From positions 5,964,001 through 6,028,000 of the forward strand of contig NZ_CP109598.1 of assembly GCF_036327775.1 (NCBI RefSeq): a stretch of DNA of 64,000 nucleotides, in the 5' to 3' direction. How positions within the stretch are numbered: position 1 is the first letter of the stretch; each line of letters begins with the position of its first letter. The translations under genes and the position numbers were made by a program. The notes under the pieces are model-generated. The model was given only the letters and a program-made list of their open reading frames with translations, had not been told where the DNA came from and did no database searches. This DNA comes from Streptomyces sp. NBC_01498 (GTDB lineage Bacteria; Actinomycetota; Actinomycetes; Streptomycetales; Streptomycetaceae). Positions 44,244-52,967 of this stretch are shown piece after piece.

Positions 44244-44900
44244 TCAGAAACCCTTCGGCGTGGCCCGAACTGTCTCGTACTGCGCCGCCAGCCCGTCGAT
44301 CAGCGCCCGCAGCCCCGTCTCGAAGGCTCCCTCGTCCACCCGCTGCTGCCGCTCCGCCAGCAGATGGGCCTGGCCGAGGTGCGGATAGTCGGCGGGGTCG
44401 TACGCCGCCTCGTCGTCCACGAAGCCCCGCGCGAACGAACCGAGCGCCGAGCCGGTGATGAAGTACCGCATCAGCGCCCCGATATGGGTGGCCTGAACCG
44501 GCGGCCACCCCGCCCGGACCATCGCGCCGAACACCGTGTCGGCCACCCGCAGGCCCGCCGGGCGGCGGCCCGGACCCTGGGCGAGCACCGGCACGATGTG
44601 CGGGTGCGCGGTGAGCGCGGCGCGATAGGACACGGCGTAGTCGTGCAGCGCGGTACGCCAGTCCCGTACGTCGTCCTCGTCGAACATCGACAGGTCGACC
44701 TGGGCGCTCACCGAGTCAGCGACCGCGTCCAGGATTTCGTCCTTGGTGCGGAAGTGGTTGTAGAGGGAGGGCCCGCTGACGCCGAGCTCGGCGGCCAGCC
44801 GGCGGGTCGAGACCGCGCCGAGCCCCTCGGCGTCCACGAGCGCCGCCGCGGTCGTGACGATGCGGTCTCTGCTGAGGAGCGGCTTGCGGGGTCGGGCCAT
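44244..44900 (-). CDS. TetR-family regulator
   Basis: A 218-residue repressor. Helix-turn-helix: VSTRRLAAELGVSGPSLYNHFRTK (recognition helix in LYNHF). The C-terminal domain resembles TetR class C-terminal regions (HPHIVPVLAQGPG). It is first in a TetR-ArsR-exporter run. ATG 44900 is chosen; ATG 44909 is also possible and neither has a good ribosome-binding site. Confidence 0.8.
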   Translation of the reverse strand: MARPRKPLLSRDRIVTTAAALVDAEGLGAVSTRRLAAELGVSGPSLYNHFRTKDEILDAVADSVSAQVDLSMFDEDDVRDWRTALHDYAVSYRAALTAHPHIVPVLAQGPGRRPAGLRVADTVFGAMVRAGWPPVQATHIGALMRYFITGSALGSFARGFVDDEAAYDPADYPHLGQAHLLAERQQRVDEGAFETGLRALIDGLAAQYETVRATPKGF

Positions 44901-45006
44901 GGCGCACATCGTAGGGCGGTGACCGGGACCCGGCGCGACCGTGGGGTGCGACGGCCGCCGCACCGGCCGCGTGCGACGACCGTGCGCACCGGACCGGGGC
45001 AGGCCC

Positions 45007-45022
45007 TAAGCGCTTGCTCAGC
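45007..45022. promoter_or_regulatory. TetR operator upstream of tetR (copy 1)
   Basis: TAAGCGCTTGCTCAGC, 44-59 bp before the start of the TetR gene at 45066. Fifteen bases (AAGCGCTTGCTCAGC) recur at 46359-46373 before the MaoC gene. The core resembles the KstR2-type palindrome CAAG-N2-CTTG. Confidence 0.65.
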
Positions 45023-45065
45023 TTCGGGGTAGGGTGTGCGTTCTGCCGACCGGAAGGGGCGAGCG

Positions 45066-45713
45066 ATGCGTACGGCGGAACGGGCCACCGAGGGCGAGGG
45101 CGTGCCGTGGGGCGAGGTCACCCCCGAGGCGGCCAGAAAGCTGCTCGTCGCCGCCGTGGAGGCGTTCGCCGAGCGCGGATACCACGCCACCACGACCCGC
45201 GACATCGCGAGCCGCGCCGGGATGAGCCCGGCCGCGCTCTACATCCACTACAAGACCAAGGAAGAACTCCTCCACCGGATCAGCCGGATCGGCCACGACA
45301 AGGCCCTGGAGATCCTGACGGCCGCCGCCGGGCGCGAGGGGACGGCGGCCGAACGCCTCACCGACGCGGTCCGCTCGTTCGTCGGCTGGCACGCGGCCCG
45401 GCACACCACCGCGCGCGTCGTCCAGTACGAGCTCGACGCCCTCGCCGACGACCACCGCGCCGAGATCGTCGAACTGCGCCGCCGCACCGACGCGACCGTG
45501 CGCGGCATCCTCCAGGACGGCGTACGGGACGGGGAGTTCGACGTCCCCGACGTGCCCGGCACCACCGTGGCCGTGCTGTCGCTCTGCATCGACGTGGCGC
45601 GCTGGTTCAACACCCAGGGCCGCCGGACGTCCGACGAGGTCGGCGCGCTCTACGCCGACCTCGTGCTGCGCATGGTGGTCGCACGGGACCGCCCGCTGCC
45701 CCGGCCGGTCTGA
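45066..45713 (+). CDS. TetR-family regulator (fatty acid/acyl-CoA type)
   Basis: A 215-residue repressor. Helix-turn-helix: TTTRDIASRAGMSPAALYIHYKTK; C-terminal TetR_C domain with ARWFNTQGRRT. GGAAGGGGC precedes ATG 45066. It carries an operator copy in its own promoter and a second copy stands before the convergent MaoC gene, so it probably represses both. That links it to acyl-CoA metabolism. Confidence 0.84.
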   Translation: MRTAERATEGEGVPWGEVTPEAARKLLVAAVEAFAERGYHATTTRDIASRAGMSPAALYIHYKTKEELLHRISRIGHDKALEILTAAAGREGTAAERLTDAVRSFVGWHAARHTTARVVQYELDALADDHRAEIVELRRRTDATVRGILQDGVRDGEFDVPDVPGTTVAVLSLCIDVARWFNTQGRRTSDEVGALYADLVLRMVVARDRPLPRPV

Positions 45714-45826
45714 CCCGGTCCGATCCGGGACGGCGGGGTGACGCCGCCCGGGACGGTCCGACCCGGCCCGACCCGGAACGGCGGGAGCCGGGCGGCGGCG
45801 CCGGTCCGCGGTCGCTCGGCGGCAGG

Positions 45827-46288
45827 TCAGAAGTAGTAGCGGGAGACCGACTCCGCCACGCACACCGGCTTCTCGCCGCCCTCGCGCTCCACGGTGACGA
45901 GGGCGGTGACCTGTACGCCGCCGCCCGCCTCGGCGACCTCCCGCAGCTCGGCCGTCGCGCGCACCCGCGACCCGGCGGGCACGGGGGAGGGGAAACGCAC
46001 CTTGTTGGCGCCGTAGTTGACGCCCATCGTCACGTTCTCGACGCTCAGCACCTGCGGCACCAGGACCGGCAGCAGGGACAGCGTCAGATAGCCGTGCGCG
46101 ATGGTCGTGCCGAACGGGCCCAGCGCCGCCTGCTCCGGATCCACATGGATCCACTGGTGGTCGCCCGTCGCCTCGGCGAAGAGATCGATCCGCTTCTGGT
46201 CGACTTTCAGCCAGTCGCTGTACCCCAGCCGCTCGCCGACAGCGGCGCGCAGTTCCTCCGCGGAGGTGAAGACCCTCGGCTCAGCCAT
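45827..46288 (-). CDS. MaoC-family dehydratase / (R)-enoyl-CoA hydratase
   Basis: A 153-residue hot-dog-fold hydratase. The active-site motif is [13 protein letters not shown] (catalytic Asp and His, residues about 40-52), followed by [13 protein letters not shown]. It probably adds water to an enoyl-CoA thioester. The ATG at 46288 starts the fold. It is convergent with a TetR gene and has the shared palindrome 70-85 bp upstream. Confidence 0.88.
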   Translation of the reverse strand: MAEPRVFTSAEELRAAVGERLGYSDWLKVDQKRIDLFAEATGDHQWIHVDPEQAALGPFGTTIAHGYLTLSLLPVLVPQVLSVENVTMGVNYGANKVRFPSPVPAGSRVRATAELREVAEAGGGVQVTALVTVEREGGEKPVCVAESVSRYYF

Positions 46289-46357
46289 GTCGTTCGATAC
46301 CTGCCTCTCCAGCGCCGTTTCACGTGCCGTCACGCCACGTGCCGTCCGCGCGGTGTC

Positions 46358-46373
46358 CAAGCGCTTGCTCAGC
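46358..46373. promoter_or_regulatory. TetR operator upstream of maoC-like gene (copy 2)
   Basis: CAAGCGCTTGCTCAGC. The CAAGCGCTTG core is a perfect 10-bp palindrome. It shares 15 consecutive bases with the site at 45007. It lies in the divergent region between the MaoC gene and soxR. Confidence 0.65.
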
Positions 46374-46431
46374 ATGCTGGGGGGCGGTGGTCCTGTCAAC
46401 GCGGACACAGCCTCGGCGTAGGCTCCGTGGA

Positions 46432-46929
46432 GTGCCGCAGATACCGGAGAAGATCCATGAACTGACCGTCGGGCAGTTGTCCGCGCGCAGCGGCGCCGCC
46501 CCGTCGGCTCTTCACTTCTACGAGGCCAAAGGGCTGATCACCAGCCGCCGGACCAGCGGCAACCAGCGCCGCTACAGCAGGGACACGCTCCGCCGCGTCG
46601 CCTTCGTCCGGGCGGCCCAGCGCGTGGGCATCCCGCTCGCCACCATCGGGCACGCCCTCGCCGAGCTCCCCGAGGGGCGCACCCCGAACCGCGACGACTG
46701 GGCCCGGCTGTCCAAGGCGTGGCGCTCCGAACTGGACGAGCGCATCCGGCAGCTCGGCCGGCTCCGGGACCATCTCACCGACTGCATCAGCTGCGGATGC
46801 CTCTCGCTGGACGCCTGTGTCCTGTCCAACCCGGACGACGTGTTCGGCGACCGCATGTCGGGCTCCCGGCTCCTGGGGGAGCGCAGGAGTGCGCAAGAGC
46901 AGCGGTCACCGGGTGTTTGCGGCGCTTGA
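46432..46929 (+). CDS. soxR: Redox-sensing regulator SoxR
   Basis: A 165-residue MerR-family activator that senses redox-cycling compounds through a 2Fe-2S cluster. The N-terminal helix-turn-helix includes [16 protein letters not shown]; a dimerisation helix follows. The cluster ligands are in [12 protein letters not shown] (near 119-130), the exact C-x2-C-x-C-x5-C spacing of SoxR. The last 20 residues are low-complexity. The GTG start has a TAGGCT -10-like hexamer 7 bases before it, so the mRNA may be leaderless. S. coelicolor SoxR is SCO1697. Confidence 0.93.
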   Translation: MPQIPEKIHELTVGQLSARSGAAPSALHFYEAKGLITSRRTSGNQRRYSRDTLRRVAFVRAAQRVGIPLATIGHALAELPEGRTPNRDDWARLSKAWRSELDERIRQLGRLRDHLTDCISCGCLSLDACVLSNPDDVFGDRMSGSRLLGERRSAQEQRSPGVCGA

Positions 46930-47269
46930 GCGCGTACGCCCGGCGGGACCGACGGTCCACCCGGGACGAGCCGCGTGGACCGGGAGGAGCGGCGGACCGG
47001 CGCGCCCTGACCGGTCCGCTCCGCCGCACCGCGGCGGTGATGTCCGCTCCCGCCGCGTGGCGCCGCGCGCCACGCGTCCGGCCACGGTGTCCCGTACGCG
47101 TACGTGCCCCGCACGCGTACCCGTTGCCCGTCCGTGCCCCGATCCCGATCCCGACTCGAACCCGAGATCGGTGTCCGTACCCGTACCCGTTGCCCGTACG
47201 TGGCGCGAGTCCCGTGTCGTGTGCCCCGGGTCCCGTGCCCTGTCCCGCCCGGGGGCGGGTGAGGCCGGT
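46930..47269. other. Intergenic region without a gene
   Basis: The 340 bp between soxR and the convergent hypothetical gene hold GTACCCGTACCCGTTGCCC-type simple runs (47095-47215) but no supported gene, tRNA or clear terminator. Confidence 0.5.
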
Positions 47270-47881
47270 TCAGGCCGCCGAGGCCAGTTCCCGCTGCCGT
47301 ACGCGCTTCGCCCGCTCCATGGCCTCGGACGTGAGAACGGGCCGCGGCACGACAATGCCACAGCCCTTGCACACCGGTCCCGACCACGGCGCCTGCGAGA
47401 GGTCCGGCCGCCAGACGATGCCCTTCTCCGCGCACACCGGGCACGCGCCGCCGGGGCCCGACTCCAGTCCGGCGATCAGCCGGCGCAGCACCTCCGCCAG
47501 CGGCTCCGACGGATGGACGGCCGGGTCGTCGCAGCGCGCCACCCCGTTGCCGCCCCAGGTCCGGCGGTGCCAGTCGTCGAACGTGCCCGGCCTTCTCAAC
47601 CCGTCGTACTTCTCGCGCTTCCGGCGCTTGGCGAACTGGCTCTCGTAGGCCAGCCAGACGGCCCGTGCTTCCTCCAGTTCGTCGAGGGCGGCCATCAGCC
47701 GCTCCGGATCCGGCGCGCGGTCCTCCGGCTCGATGTCGTGCCGCTCACACAGGTGGTCCCAGGTGGCCCGATGGCCGTACGGGGCGAAACGCTCCAGGCA
47801 CTTACGCAGTGAATATCGGCGTAGTGCCAGGTCACACCGGGGATCGCGCACCTGTCTTGCCAGACTCCGGAATCCGGCCAT
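47270..47881 (-). CDS. Hypothetical protein with C-terminal zinc ribbon
   Basis: A 203-residue protein I do not recognise. The N-terminal half is charged and helical (FAPYGHRATWDHLCERHDIEP, LEEARAVWLAYESQFAKRR). Near the end, CPVCAEKG and CKGCG are two CxxC pairs about 25 residues apart, the pattern of a zinc ribbon. A basic tail (AMERAKRVRQREL) follows. Nucleic-acid binding is plausible but unproven. It stands alone between soxR and the NamZ gene; 131 bp on its upstream side show no gene. Confidence 0.65.
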   Translation of the reverse strand: MAGFRSLARQVRDPRCDLALRRYSLRKCLERFAPYGHRATWDHLCERHDIEPEDRAPDPERLMAALDELEEARAVWLAYESQFAKRRKREKYDGLRRPGTFDDWHRRTWGGNGVARCDDPAVHPSEPLAEVLRRLIAGLESGPGGACPVCAEKGIVWRPDLSQAPWSGPVCKGCGIVVPRPVLTSEAMERAKRVRQRELASAA

Positions 47882-48012
47882 CGCCTGCCACCTCCGTCGG
47901 TTGCTGCACCAGGGTCATCCAATAGACGTACGCGTGCCCGATCCGGCTCCATCGAAAATGGGAACGCGGCCATCCGGCGAGATTTCACCCCTGCGGGCCG
48001 CCTTCGAACCGA

Positions 48013-49299
48013 TCAGCGGTAGCGGAGATAACGGGCCCGGGTCGCCCGGAACGCGGTGAGTTCGGCCTCCCAGGCGCCGACGACGTCGTCCGTGTCCGCG
48101 CCCGCGTCGATCAGGGTGCGTACGGAGGCCGAGCCGGTCAGCTTGTCGATCCAGTTGTCCTCCCGCCAGGCGAAGCCGCTCCAGGTCCGTTTCGCCGTCA
48201 CCAGCAGCGCGATTCCGGTGCGGACAGGGTCGAACAACTCGCGTTCGTGGACGTGCAGTTGGACCCCGCCGACCGTCCTTCCCTGGAACTTGGAGAACGC
48301 CGGGGTGAAGTACGCCTCCCGGAAGCGCACCCCGCGCAGCCCCTCGGCGTCGGCGGCCTCGGCCCACGTGCGGTCGACGCCCTCCGCCCCCAGCAGTTCG
48401 AAGGGCCGGGTCGTCCCGCGCCCCTCGGACAGATTGGTCCCCTCGAAGAGACAGGTGCCCGGGTAGACGAGCGCGGTCTCCGGCGTCGGCATGTTCGGGC
48501 TCGGCGGGACCCAGGGCAGCCCCGTCGCGTCGAAGAAGTCGGAGCGGCGCCAGCCGGACATCGTGACGACCTCCAGCCGCTCCACCGGCCGGGCCAGGAA
48601 CTCGCCGTTGAACAGCAGCGCCAGTTCGGCCACGGTCATGCCGTGCGCCTGGGCGACCGGTTTCCGGCCGACGAACGTCGCGAACTCCGGGTGCAGGACC
48701 GGCCCGAGGGCCGCCCGCCCGGTGACCGGGTTGGGGCGGTCGAGGACGACGACGTCCTTGCCGGCGAGGGCCGCCGCCTCCATGCAGTCGTACAGGGTCC
48801 AGATGTACGTGTAGAAGCGGGCGCCCGCGTCCTGGATGTCGAAGACGACGGTGTCCACGCCGGACGCGGTGAAGATGTCGGCGAGCGCCTGCCCACTGGT
48901 CTGGTACGTGTCGTACACCGGGAGTCCGGTGGCCGGATCGTCGTACCTGCCCTCGGAGCCGCCCGCCTGGGCGGTGCCCCGGAAGCCGTGCTCGGGGCCG
49001 AAGACGGCGGTCAGGTCGACGCGTGCGTCCGGGTGCATCACGTCCACGACGTGCCGCAGGTCCCGGGTGACCCCGGTCGGATTGGTGACGATCCCGACCC
49101 GCCGGCCGGCGAGTGTCCGGTACCCGTCGGCCGCCAGCCGGTCGAAGCCCGTACGTACGCCTCCGCCTCCGCCACTCCCGCTCCGGTCCCGACTCCCGGC
49201 GCCCGCCGCGTGGGCGGCCCCGGCGCCGGTCACCGCCGCCGCGCCGGTCACTCCCGCCGCGCCGCCCGCGGCGAGCACACTCCTTCTCGACAGGCTCAT
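48013..49299 (-). CDS. Secreted DUF1343 / GH171 exo-beta-N-acetylmuramidase (NamZ-like)
   Basis: A 428-residue exported enzyme of the NamZ family, which removes N-acetylmuramic acid from the non-reducing end of peptidoglycan fragments. A twin-arginine-type leader (SRRSVLAAGGAAG) ends near residue 32, then a Ser/Gly-rich linker. Family stretches: GRRVGIVTNPTGV, AVFGPEHGFRG, VFDIQDAGARFYTY, PNPVTG and NLSEGRGTTRPFE. It may feed cell-wall recycling. It is divergent from the SDR gene. Confidence 0.88.
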   Translation of the reverse strand: MSLSRRSVLAAGGAAGVTGAAAVTGAGAAHAAGAGSRDRSGSGGGGGVRTGFDRLAADGYRTLAGRRVGIVTNPTGVTRDLRHVVDVMHPDARVDLTAVFGPEHGFRGTAQAGGSEGRYDDPATGLPVYDTYQTSGQALADIFTASGVDTVVFDIQDAGARFYTYIWTLYDCMEAAALAGKDVVVLDRPNPVTGRAALGPVLHPEFATFVGRKPVAQAHGMTVAELALLFNGEFLARPVERLEVVTMSGWRRSDFFDATGLPWVPPSPNMPTPETALVYPGTCLFEGTNLSEGRGTTRPFELLGAEGVDRTWAEAADAEGLRGVRFREAYFTPAFSKFQGRTVGGVQLHVHERELFDPVRTGIALLVTAKRTWSGFAWREDNWIDKLTGSASVRTLIDAGADTDDVVGAWEAELTAFRATRARYLRYR

Positions 49300-49458
49300 C
49301 CGGCCACCTCCGTGATCATGATTTCAGTCATGGGCATGCACATGGCCCTGAACCCTGGGCGCTTCTCGGGACGCGGCTCCGGACGCGGCCGGCCGGGGGC
49401 GCGCCGGTCCCGCCGCGATGATCCCCGGACCGGTCGGGCCCGCACCCTTCCACGGCGA

Positions 49459-49471
49459 CATACCGACTGGT
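49459..49471. promoter_or_regulatory. Shared TetR-type operator, site B
   Basis: CATACCGACTGGT, followed by TAGTC, 55 bp before the SDR start. Identical in 13 bases to the sites before the molybdopterin oxidoreductase and the phosphotransferase. Confidence 0.6.
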
Positions 49472-49525
49472 TAGTCTGCTCCCGTCGAGCGGTGGGTACC
49501 GAGATGAACCGGAGAGGCAGGTCCG

Positions 49526-50290
49526 ATGAGTACGGTGCGGGACACGCGAGTGGTGGTCACCGGGGCCGGCGGCGGGATCGGCGCCGCGCTCGCCCGCCGA
49601 TTCGCCGCCGGGGGAGCCCGTGTCGTCGTCAACGACCTCGACGCGGCGAAGGCCGAGGCCGTCGCCGGGGAGATCGGCGCCGTCGCCGTACCGGGCGACG
49701 CCTCCGCCGTCGTCGAGCGGGCGCGCGACGCGCTCGGCGGCACCGTCGACGTCTACTGCGCCAACGCGGGCCTCGGCTCGGCCGGGGACGCCCTCGCCGA
49801 CGAGGACGTCTGGGCGTCGGCCTGGGACGTCAACGTCATGGCACACGTCCGCGCCTCCCGGATCCTGCTCCCCGACTGGCTGGAGCGCGGCGAGGGCCGG
49901 TTCGTCTCCACCGTCTCCGCCGCCGGACTGCTCACGATGATCGGCGCGGCGCCGTACAGCGTCACCAAGCACGGCGCCCTCGCCTACGCGGAATGGCTCT
50001 CGCTCACCTACCGCCACCGGGGCCTCAAGGTCCACGCGATCTGCCCCCAGGGCGTCCGTACGGACATGCTGACCGCCGCCGGATCGGCCGGCGACCTCGT
50101 ACTCGCCCCCACGGCCATCGAGCCCGAGGACGTGGCTCAGGCACTGTTCGACGCCATGGACGAGGACCGGTTCCTGGTGCTCCCGCACGCCGAGGTCGCC
50201 GACTACTACCGGGCCCGCGCCACCGACCCCGACCGCTGGCTGACCTCGATGAACAAGATCCAGCGGACCTGGGAAGCGGCCCCCCGGTGA
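49526..50290 (+). CDS. Short-chain dehydrogenase/reductase
   Basis: A 254-residue SDR. Cofactor motif TGAGGGIGAALA, then NDLDAAK (acidic residue favouring NAD), NAG in CANAGLG, catalytic Ser in SAAGLL and YSVTK. It probably oxidises or reduces a hydroxyacyl or alcohol group. Operator site B lies in its promoter, and a TetR gene follows 158 bp downstream on the same strand, the likely controller. Confidence 0.88.
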   Translation: MSTVRDTRVVVTGAGGGIGAALARRFAAGGARVVVNDLDAAKAEAVAGEIGAVAVPGDASAVVERARDALGGTVDVYCANAGLGSAGDALADEDVWASAWDVNVMAHVRASRILLPDWLERGEGRFVSTVSAAGLLTMIGAAPYSVTKHGALAYAEWLSLTYRHRGLKVHAICPQGVRTDMLTAAGSAGDLVLAPTAIEPEDVAQALFDAMDEDRFLVLPHAEVADYYRARATDPDRWLTSMNKIQRTWEAAPR

Positions 50291-50448
50291 CCGGCCCGCA
50301 CCCGGCCGGACACGGAACCGTACCCGCCGAGCCGCCCGGGACCGCGAGTGGGAGGATCCTCGGGCGGGAGCCGCGTCCGCGCCGGGAGACGGCGCAGGAC
50401 ACCACGGTGGCGGTTCCCGCGCGGAACTGAGAGAGGCAGGCGGCGACA

Positions 50449-51042
50449 GTGCCCAGATCGACGGACACCAACGGCACCCCCGTACCCCAGCGGCTGCTCG
50501 CCGCCGCCACCCGGCTCTTCGCCGAACAGGGCTACGGCAGCACCTCCGTCCAGGAGATCGTGGAGGCGGCCGGCGTCACCAAGGGCGCGCTCTACCACTA
50601 CTTCGGCTCCAAGGAGGACCTCCTCCAGGAGGTGTACGCGCGCGTGCTGCGCCTCCAGCAGGAGCGACTGGACGCCTTCGCCGACGCCGACGAGCCCGTG
50701 GAACACCGGCTGCGCGCGGCGGCGGCGGACGTCGTCGTCACCACCATCGAGAACCTGGACGACGCGGCGATCTTCTTCCGCTCGATGCACCACCTGAGCC
50801 CGGCGAAGAACAAACAGGTACGCGCCGAGCGGCGGCGCTATCACGAACGGTTCCGCGCGCTGGTCGAAGAGGGCCAGCGCGGCGGCGTGTTCACCGACGC
50901 CACACCGTCGGACCTGGTGGTGGACTACCACTTCGGATCGGTCCACCACCTCTCCACCTGGTACCGCCCGGACGGCCCCCTCACCCCCCAACAGGTCGCC
51001 GACCACCTCGCGGACCTCCTGCTGCGCGCGCTGCGCCCCTGA
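50449..51042 (+). CDS. TetR-family regulator
   Basis: A 197-residue repressor. Helix-turn-helix: STSVQEIVEAAGVTKGALYHYFGSK. The C-terminal domain matches TetR_C of fatty-acid regulators (FFRSMHHLSPAKNKQVRAERRRYH). The GTG start follows AGGCAGGCGG. It follows the SDR gene and is the best candidate to bind CATACCGACTGGT sites at three promoters in this window. That assignment is inference. Confidence 0.83.
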   Translation: MPRSTDTNGTPVPQRLLAAATRLFAEQGYGSTSVQEIVEAAGVTKGALYHYFGSKEDLLQEVYARVLRLQQERLDAFADADEPVEHRLRAAAADVVVTTIENLDDAAIFFRSMHHLSPAKNKQVRAERRRYHERFRALVEEGQRGGVFTDATPSDLVVDYHFGSVHHLSTWYRPDGPLTPQQVADHLADLLLRALRP

Positions 51043-51075
51043 AGCGACTGCGCAATCCGGGAAGTCGCGGCTCCC

Positions 51076-51810
51076 TCACTCGGGGCGGCCGTCCCCCGCC
51101 GGGGTCGCTGTGAACACGAAGTGCCCTGGTACGGCTCCGACTTGCCGCAGGCGCACAAGCTCCAACCCTCCGGCGCGCAGCAGCGATGCGAGCGAAGGAA
51201 CCAACGGACCGTAGACGCTGGCGACCAGGGCACCGTCCGCACGCAGAACCCTCGGTATCTCCGCGAGCAGTGGCACGGGGAGGGAGAAGTGGAAGACGAA
51301 GGCGGCAAGGACGAGATCGATGGTCCCGCCCCGGAACGGCAGTGGTCCGTCGCCGGATATCTGCACAACCTGCGCGCGAGCGTCACGCCGCCTCAAGGAG
51401 GCCGCGCTCATGTCGCATCCGTGGATGCGGCTGTCCGCGAAGGCGGCGCGGTAGAAGGGGATCGCCCGCCCGTCGCCGGTTCCGAAGTCGAGGATTGTCC
51501 CCGGCGACCCGATGTGGGCGGCGGCCGTCGCGGTCAGTTCCCGGACAACCTTCTCGTACAGCCGATCGTCGATGAGCAGGTCGGAACGCGCCAGCCTGAG
51601 CTCGCAGAGCTCGCGCACCTGTTCGGGGGGCAGCTGATGCACCGGTCGGGGCGAATAGACCCGGTCCATGAACCGGAACCACCGGCTCCCCTCGAAGCGC
51701 AGGGTGCGAGGCGCGGATCCTGAAATCCTCTCCAGCACCAGGAAGCTGCCGGAGCGGCTCACTTCATGGGCCGTTCCACTACTCGTCGGCGAATCCCCGG
51801 TCCCGTTCAC
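51076..51810 (-). CDS. SAM-dependent methyltransferase, last gene of low-G+C operon
   Basis: A 244-residue class I methyltransferase. Motif I is ILDFGTGDGRAIP (near residues 107-119), then HGCDMSAASL and LVLAAFVFHFSLPVPLL. An N-terminal 95-residue region of unknown fold precedes it. GTG 51810 is chosen because GGGAGGTG lies 4 bases upstream; an earlier GTG at 51843 lacks this. It is 95 bp after the 2H phosphoesterase stop on the same strand and convergent with a TetR gene, marking the right end of the operon's product set. Confidence 0.8.
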   Translation of the reverse strand: MNGTGDSPTSSGTAHEVSRSGSFLVLERISGSAPRTLRFEGSRWFRFMDRVYSPRPVHQLPPEQVRELCELRLARSDLLIDDRLYEKVVRELTATAAAHIGSPGTILDFGTGDGRAIPFYRAAFADSRIHGCDMSAASLRRRDARAQVVQISGDGPLPFRGGTIDLVLAAFVFHFSLPVPLLAEIPRVLRADGALVASVYGPLVPSLASLLRAGGLELVRLRQVGAVPGHFVFTATPAGDGRPE

Positions 51811-51905
51811 AGGCACCTCCCGGTGTCGCTCGGCCGCGACCACCCGCGCCCACGGCTCAGGAGTGGCGTCGTTCCCGCGTAAGCCGCTCGGAACATCGGC
51901 GAGTA

Positions 51906-52463
51906 TCAGAAGGCTAGGTCAAAACTCCTCAGAACGGACTGTTTGACGCCCTTCGAGCCGCTCACAGAGATGTCGACGGAGGCGATGCCGCACGCCGGGA
52001 TGGGAGGACGGCTGGTGTTGATGAAGGCGTCGACCCGATCGATGTCGACGGAAACGTGCCCCAGTGTCAGGTGCGGGACATCGGTGGTACGTGCGGGCTC
52101 GACGAACAAGGGGGCCAGGGCGCTCTGTGTCTCCTTGCGCCACTTCTGGACGCGCTCGGAGAACCGCACATCGGCAAAGATGTAATGGCCCGTCAGACTC
52201 TCTCGGTAGACAGGACCGAAGGCCATGACCGGTGGACTGTCGTCATCGGGGAACGACGACAACGCCCCGGCAACGGCGTCCTCCAATTCCCGGAGGTTTC
52301 CGCCACTCCGAAGGGTCCCCATGGCGATCGTCACGTGCGGCGAGGAATTGCCGCCCGGACCGAAGGCCACCATGCTGCCTGTCAGGGAGAAGAGTTGGGC
52401 GTTGAACCGGGAACACGCCTCCAAGGCGTGCGCTGTGACGGGGAAGTTGACACCCACTTTCAC
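51906..52463 (-). CDS. 2H phosphoesterase-like protein (2'-5' RNA ligase fold)
   Basis: A 185-residue protein with the two HxTx motifs of 2H phosphoesterases: PHVTIAMG (His43) and PHLTLGHV (His about 131), near 90 residues apart as in the family. Members cleave or form 2'-5' or cyclic phosphodiester bonds. GTG 52463 is preferred since AGGAGAGG lies 9 bases upstream; a TTG nearer that site is too close. It lies 15 bp after the nucleotidyltransferase stop. A role in turning over a nucleotide made by its neighbours is inference. Confidence 0.78.
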   Translation of the reverse strand: MKVGVNFPVTAHALEACSRFNAQLFSLTGSMVAFGPGGNSSPHVTIAMGTLRSGGNLRELEDAVAGALSSFPDDDSPPVMAFGPVYRESLTGHYIFADVRFSERVQKWRKETQSALAPLFVEPARTTDVPHLTLGHVSVDIDRVDAFINTSRPPIPACGIASVDISVSGSKGVKQSVLRSFDLAF

Positions 52464-52478
52464 CTTCTGCAACCTCTC

Positions 52479-52967
52479 CTATGTCCGCTCTCCGGTGTAT
52501 CCCTGGAGTATGTCGGCGATGATGTCGCTGGTCGACCGCTGGCGGGGCCTCGGCAGCAGAGTGAGTTCCACGCCGAGGCGCCGAAGTTCATCCTGTTCCG
52601 GGGTGGTGAGTGAAGCGAAGTGCGTGGCGCAGAAGCGATCCGGACGGATCGTCGCCACCAGGCGGAAGGGTGACACCTCGTCATAGACGGTCACGTAGTC
52701 GACCACGCGGAGACCGGCGATGATTCCGACTCGCTCGGTGAGGTTCAGTACGGGACGTCCGGGGCCCTTCCTGCGGGCGACCGACTGGTCACTCGCCAGC
52801 GCGACCACCAGTGAGTCGCCGAGTTCTCTCGCCGCTCTCAAAGACTGGACATGGCCGTAGTGAGTCAAGTCGAACACCCCCTTTGCCAATACCAGGCGCC
52901 CCACCGTGGCGCGTAGCGCCGGCGACGCGAGATCGGCCGGCTCCACCACGGCCGCGTCCGGCCTCAC
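52479..52967 (-). CDS. RfaE/HldE-like nucleotidyltransferase
   Basis: A 162-residue cytidylyl/adenylyltransferase. Nucleotide-binding motif HYGH (36-39) sits in KGVFDLTHYGHV; KGPGRPVLNLTER follows; the closing RSTSDII corresponds to the STT loop. This is the RfaE C-terminal domain pattern (ADP-heptose or CDP-glycerol type transfer to a sugar phosphate). The GTG start overlaps the kinase stop (GTGA). No heptose pathway is known in Streptomyces, so the true substrate is open. Confidence 0.82.
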   Translation of the reverse strand: MRPDAAVVEPADLASPALRATVGRLVLAKGVFDLTHYGHVQSLRAARELGDSLVVALASDQSVARRKGPGRPVLNLTERVGIIAGLRVVDYVTVYDEVSPFRLVATIRPDRFCATHFASLTTPEQDELRRLGVELTLLPRPRQRSTSDIIADILQGYTGERT

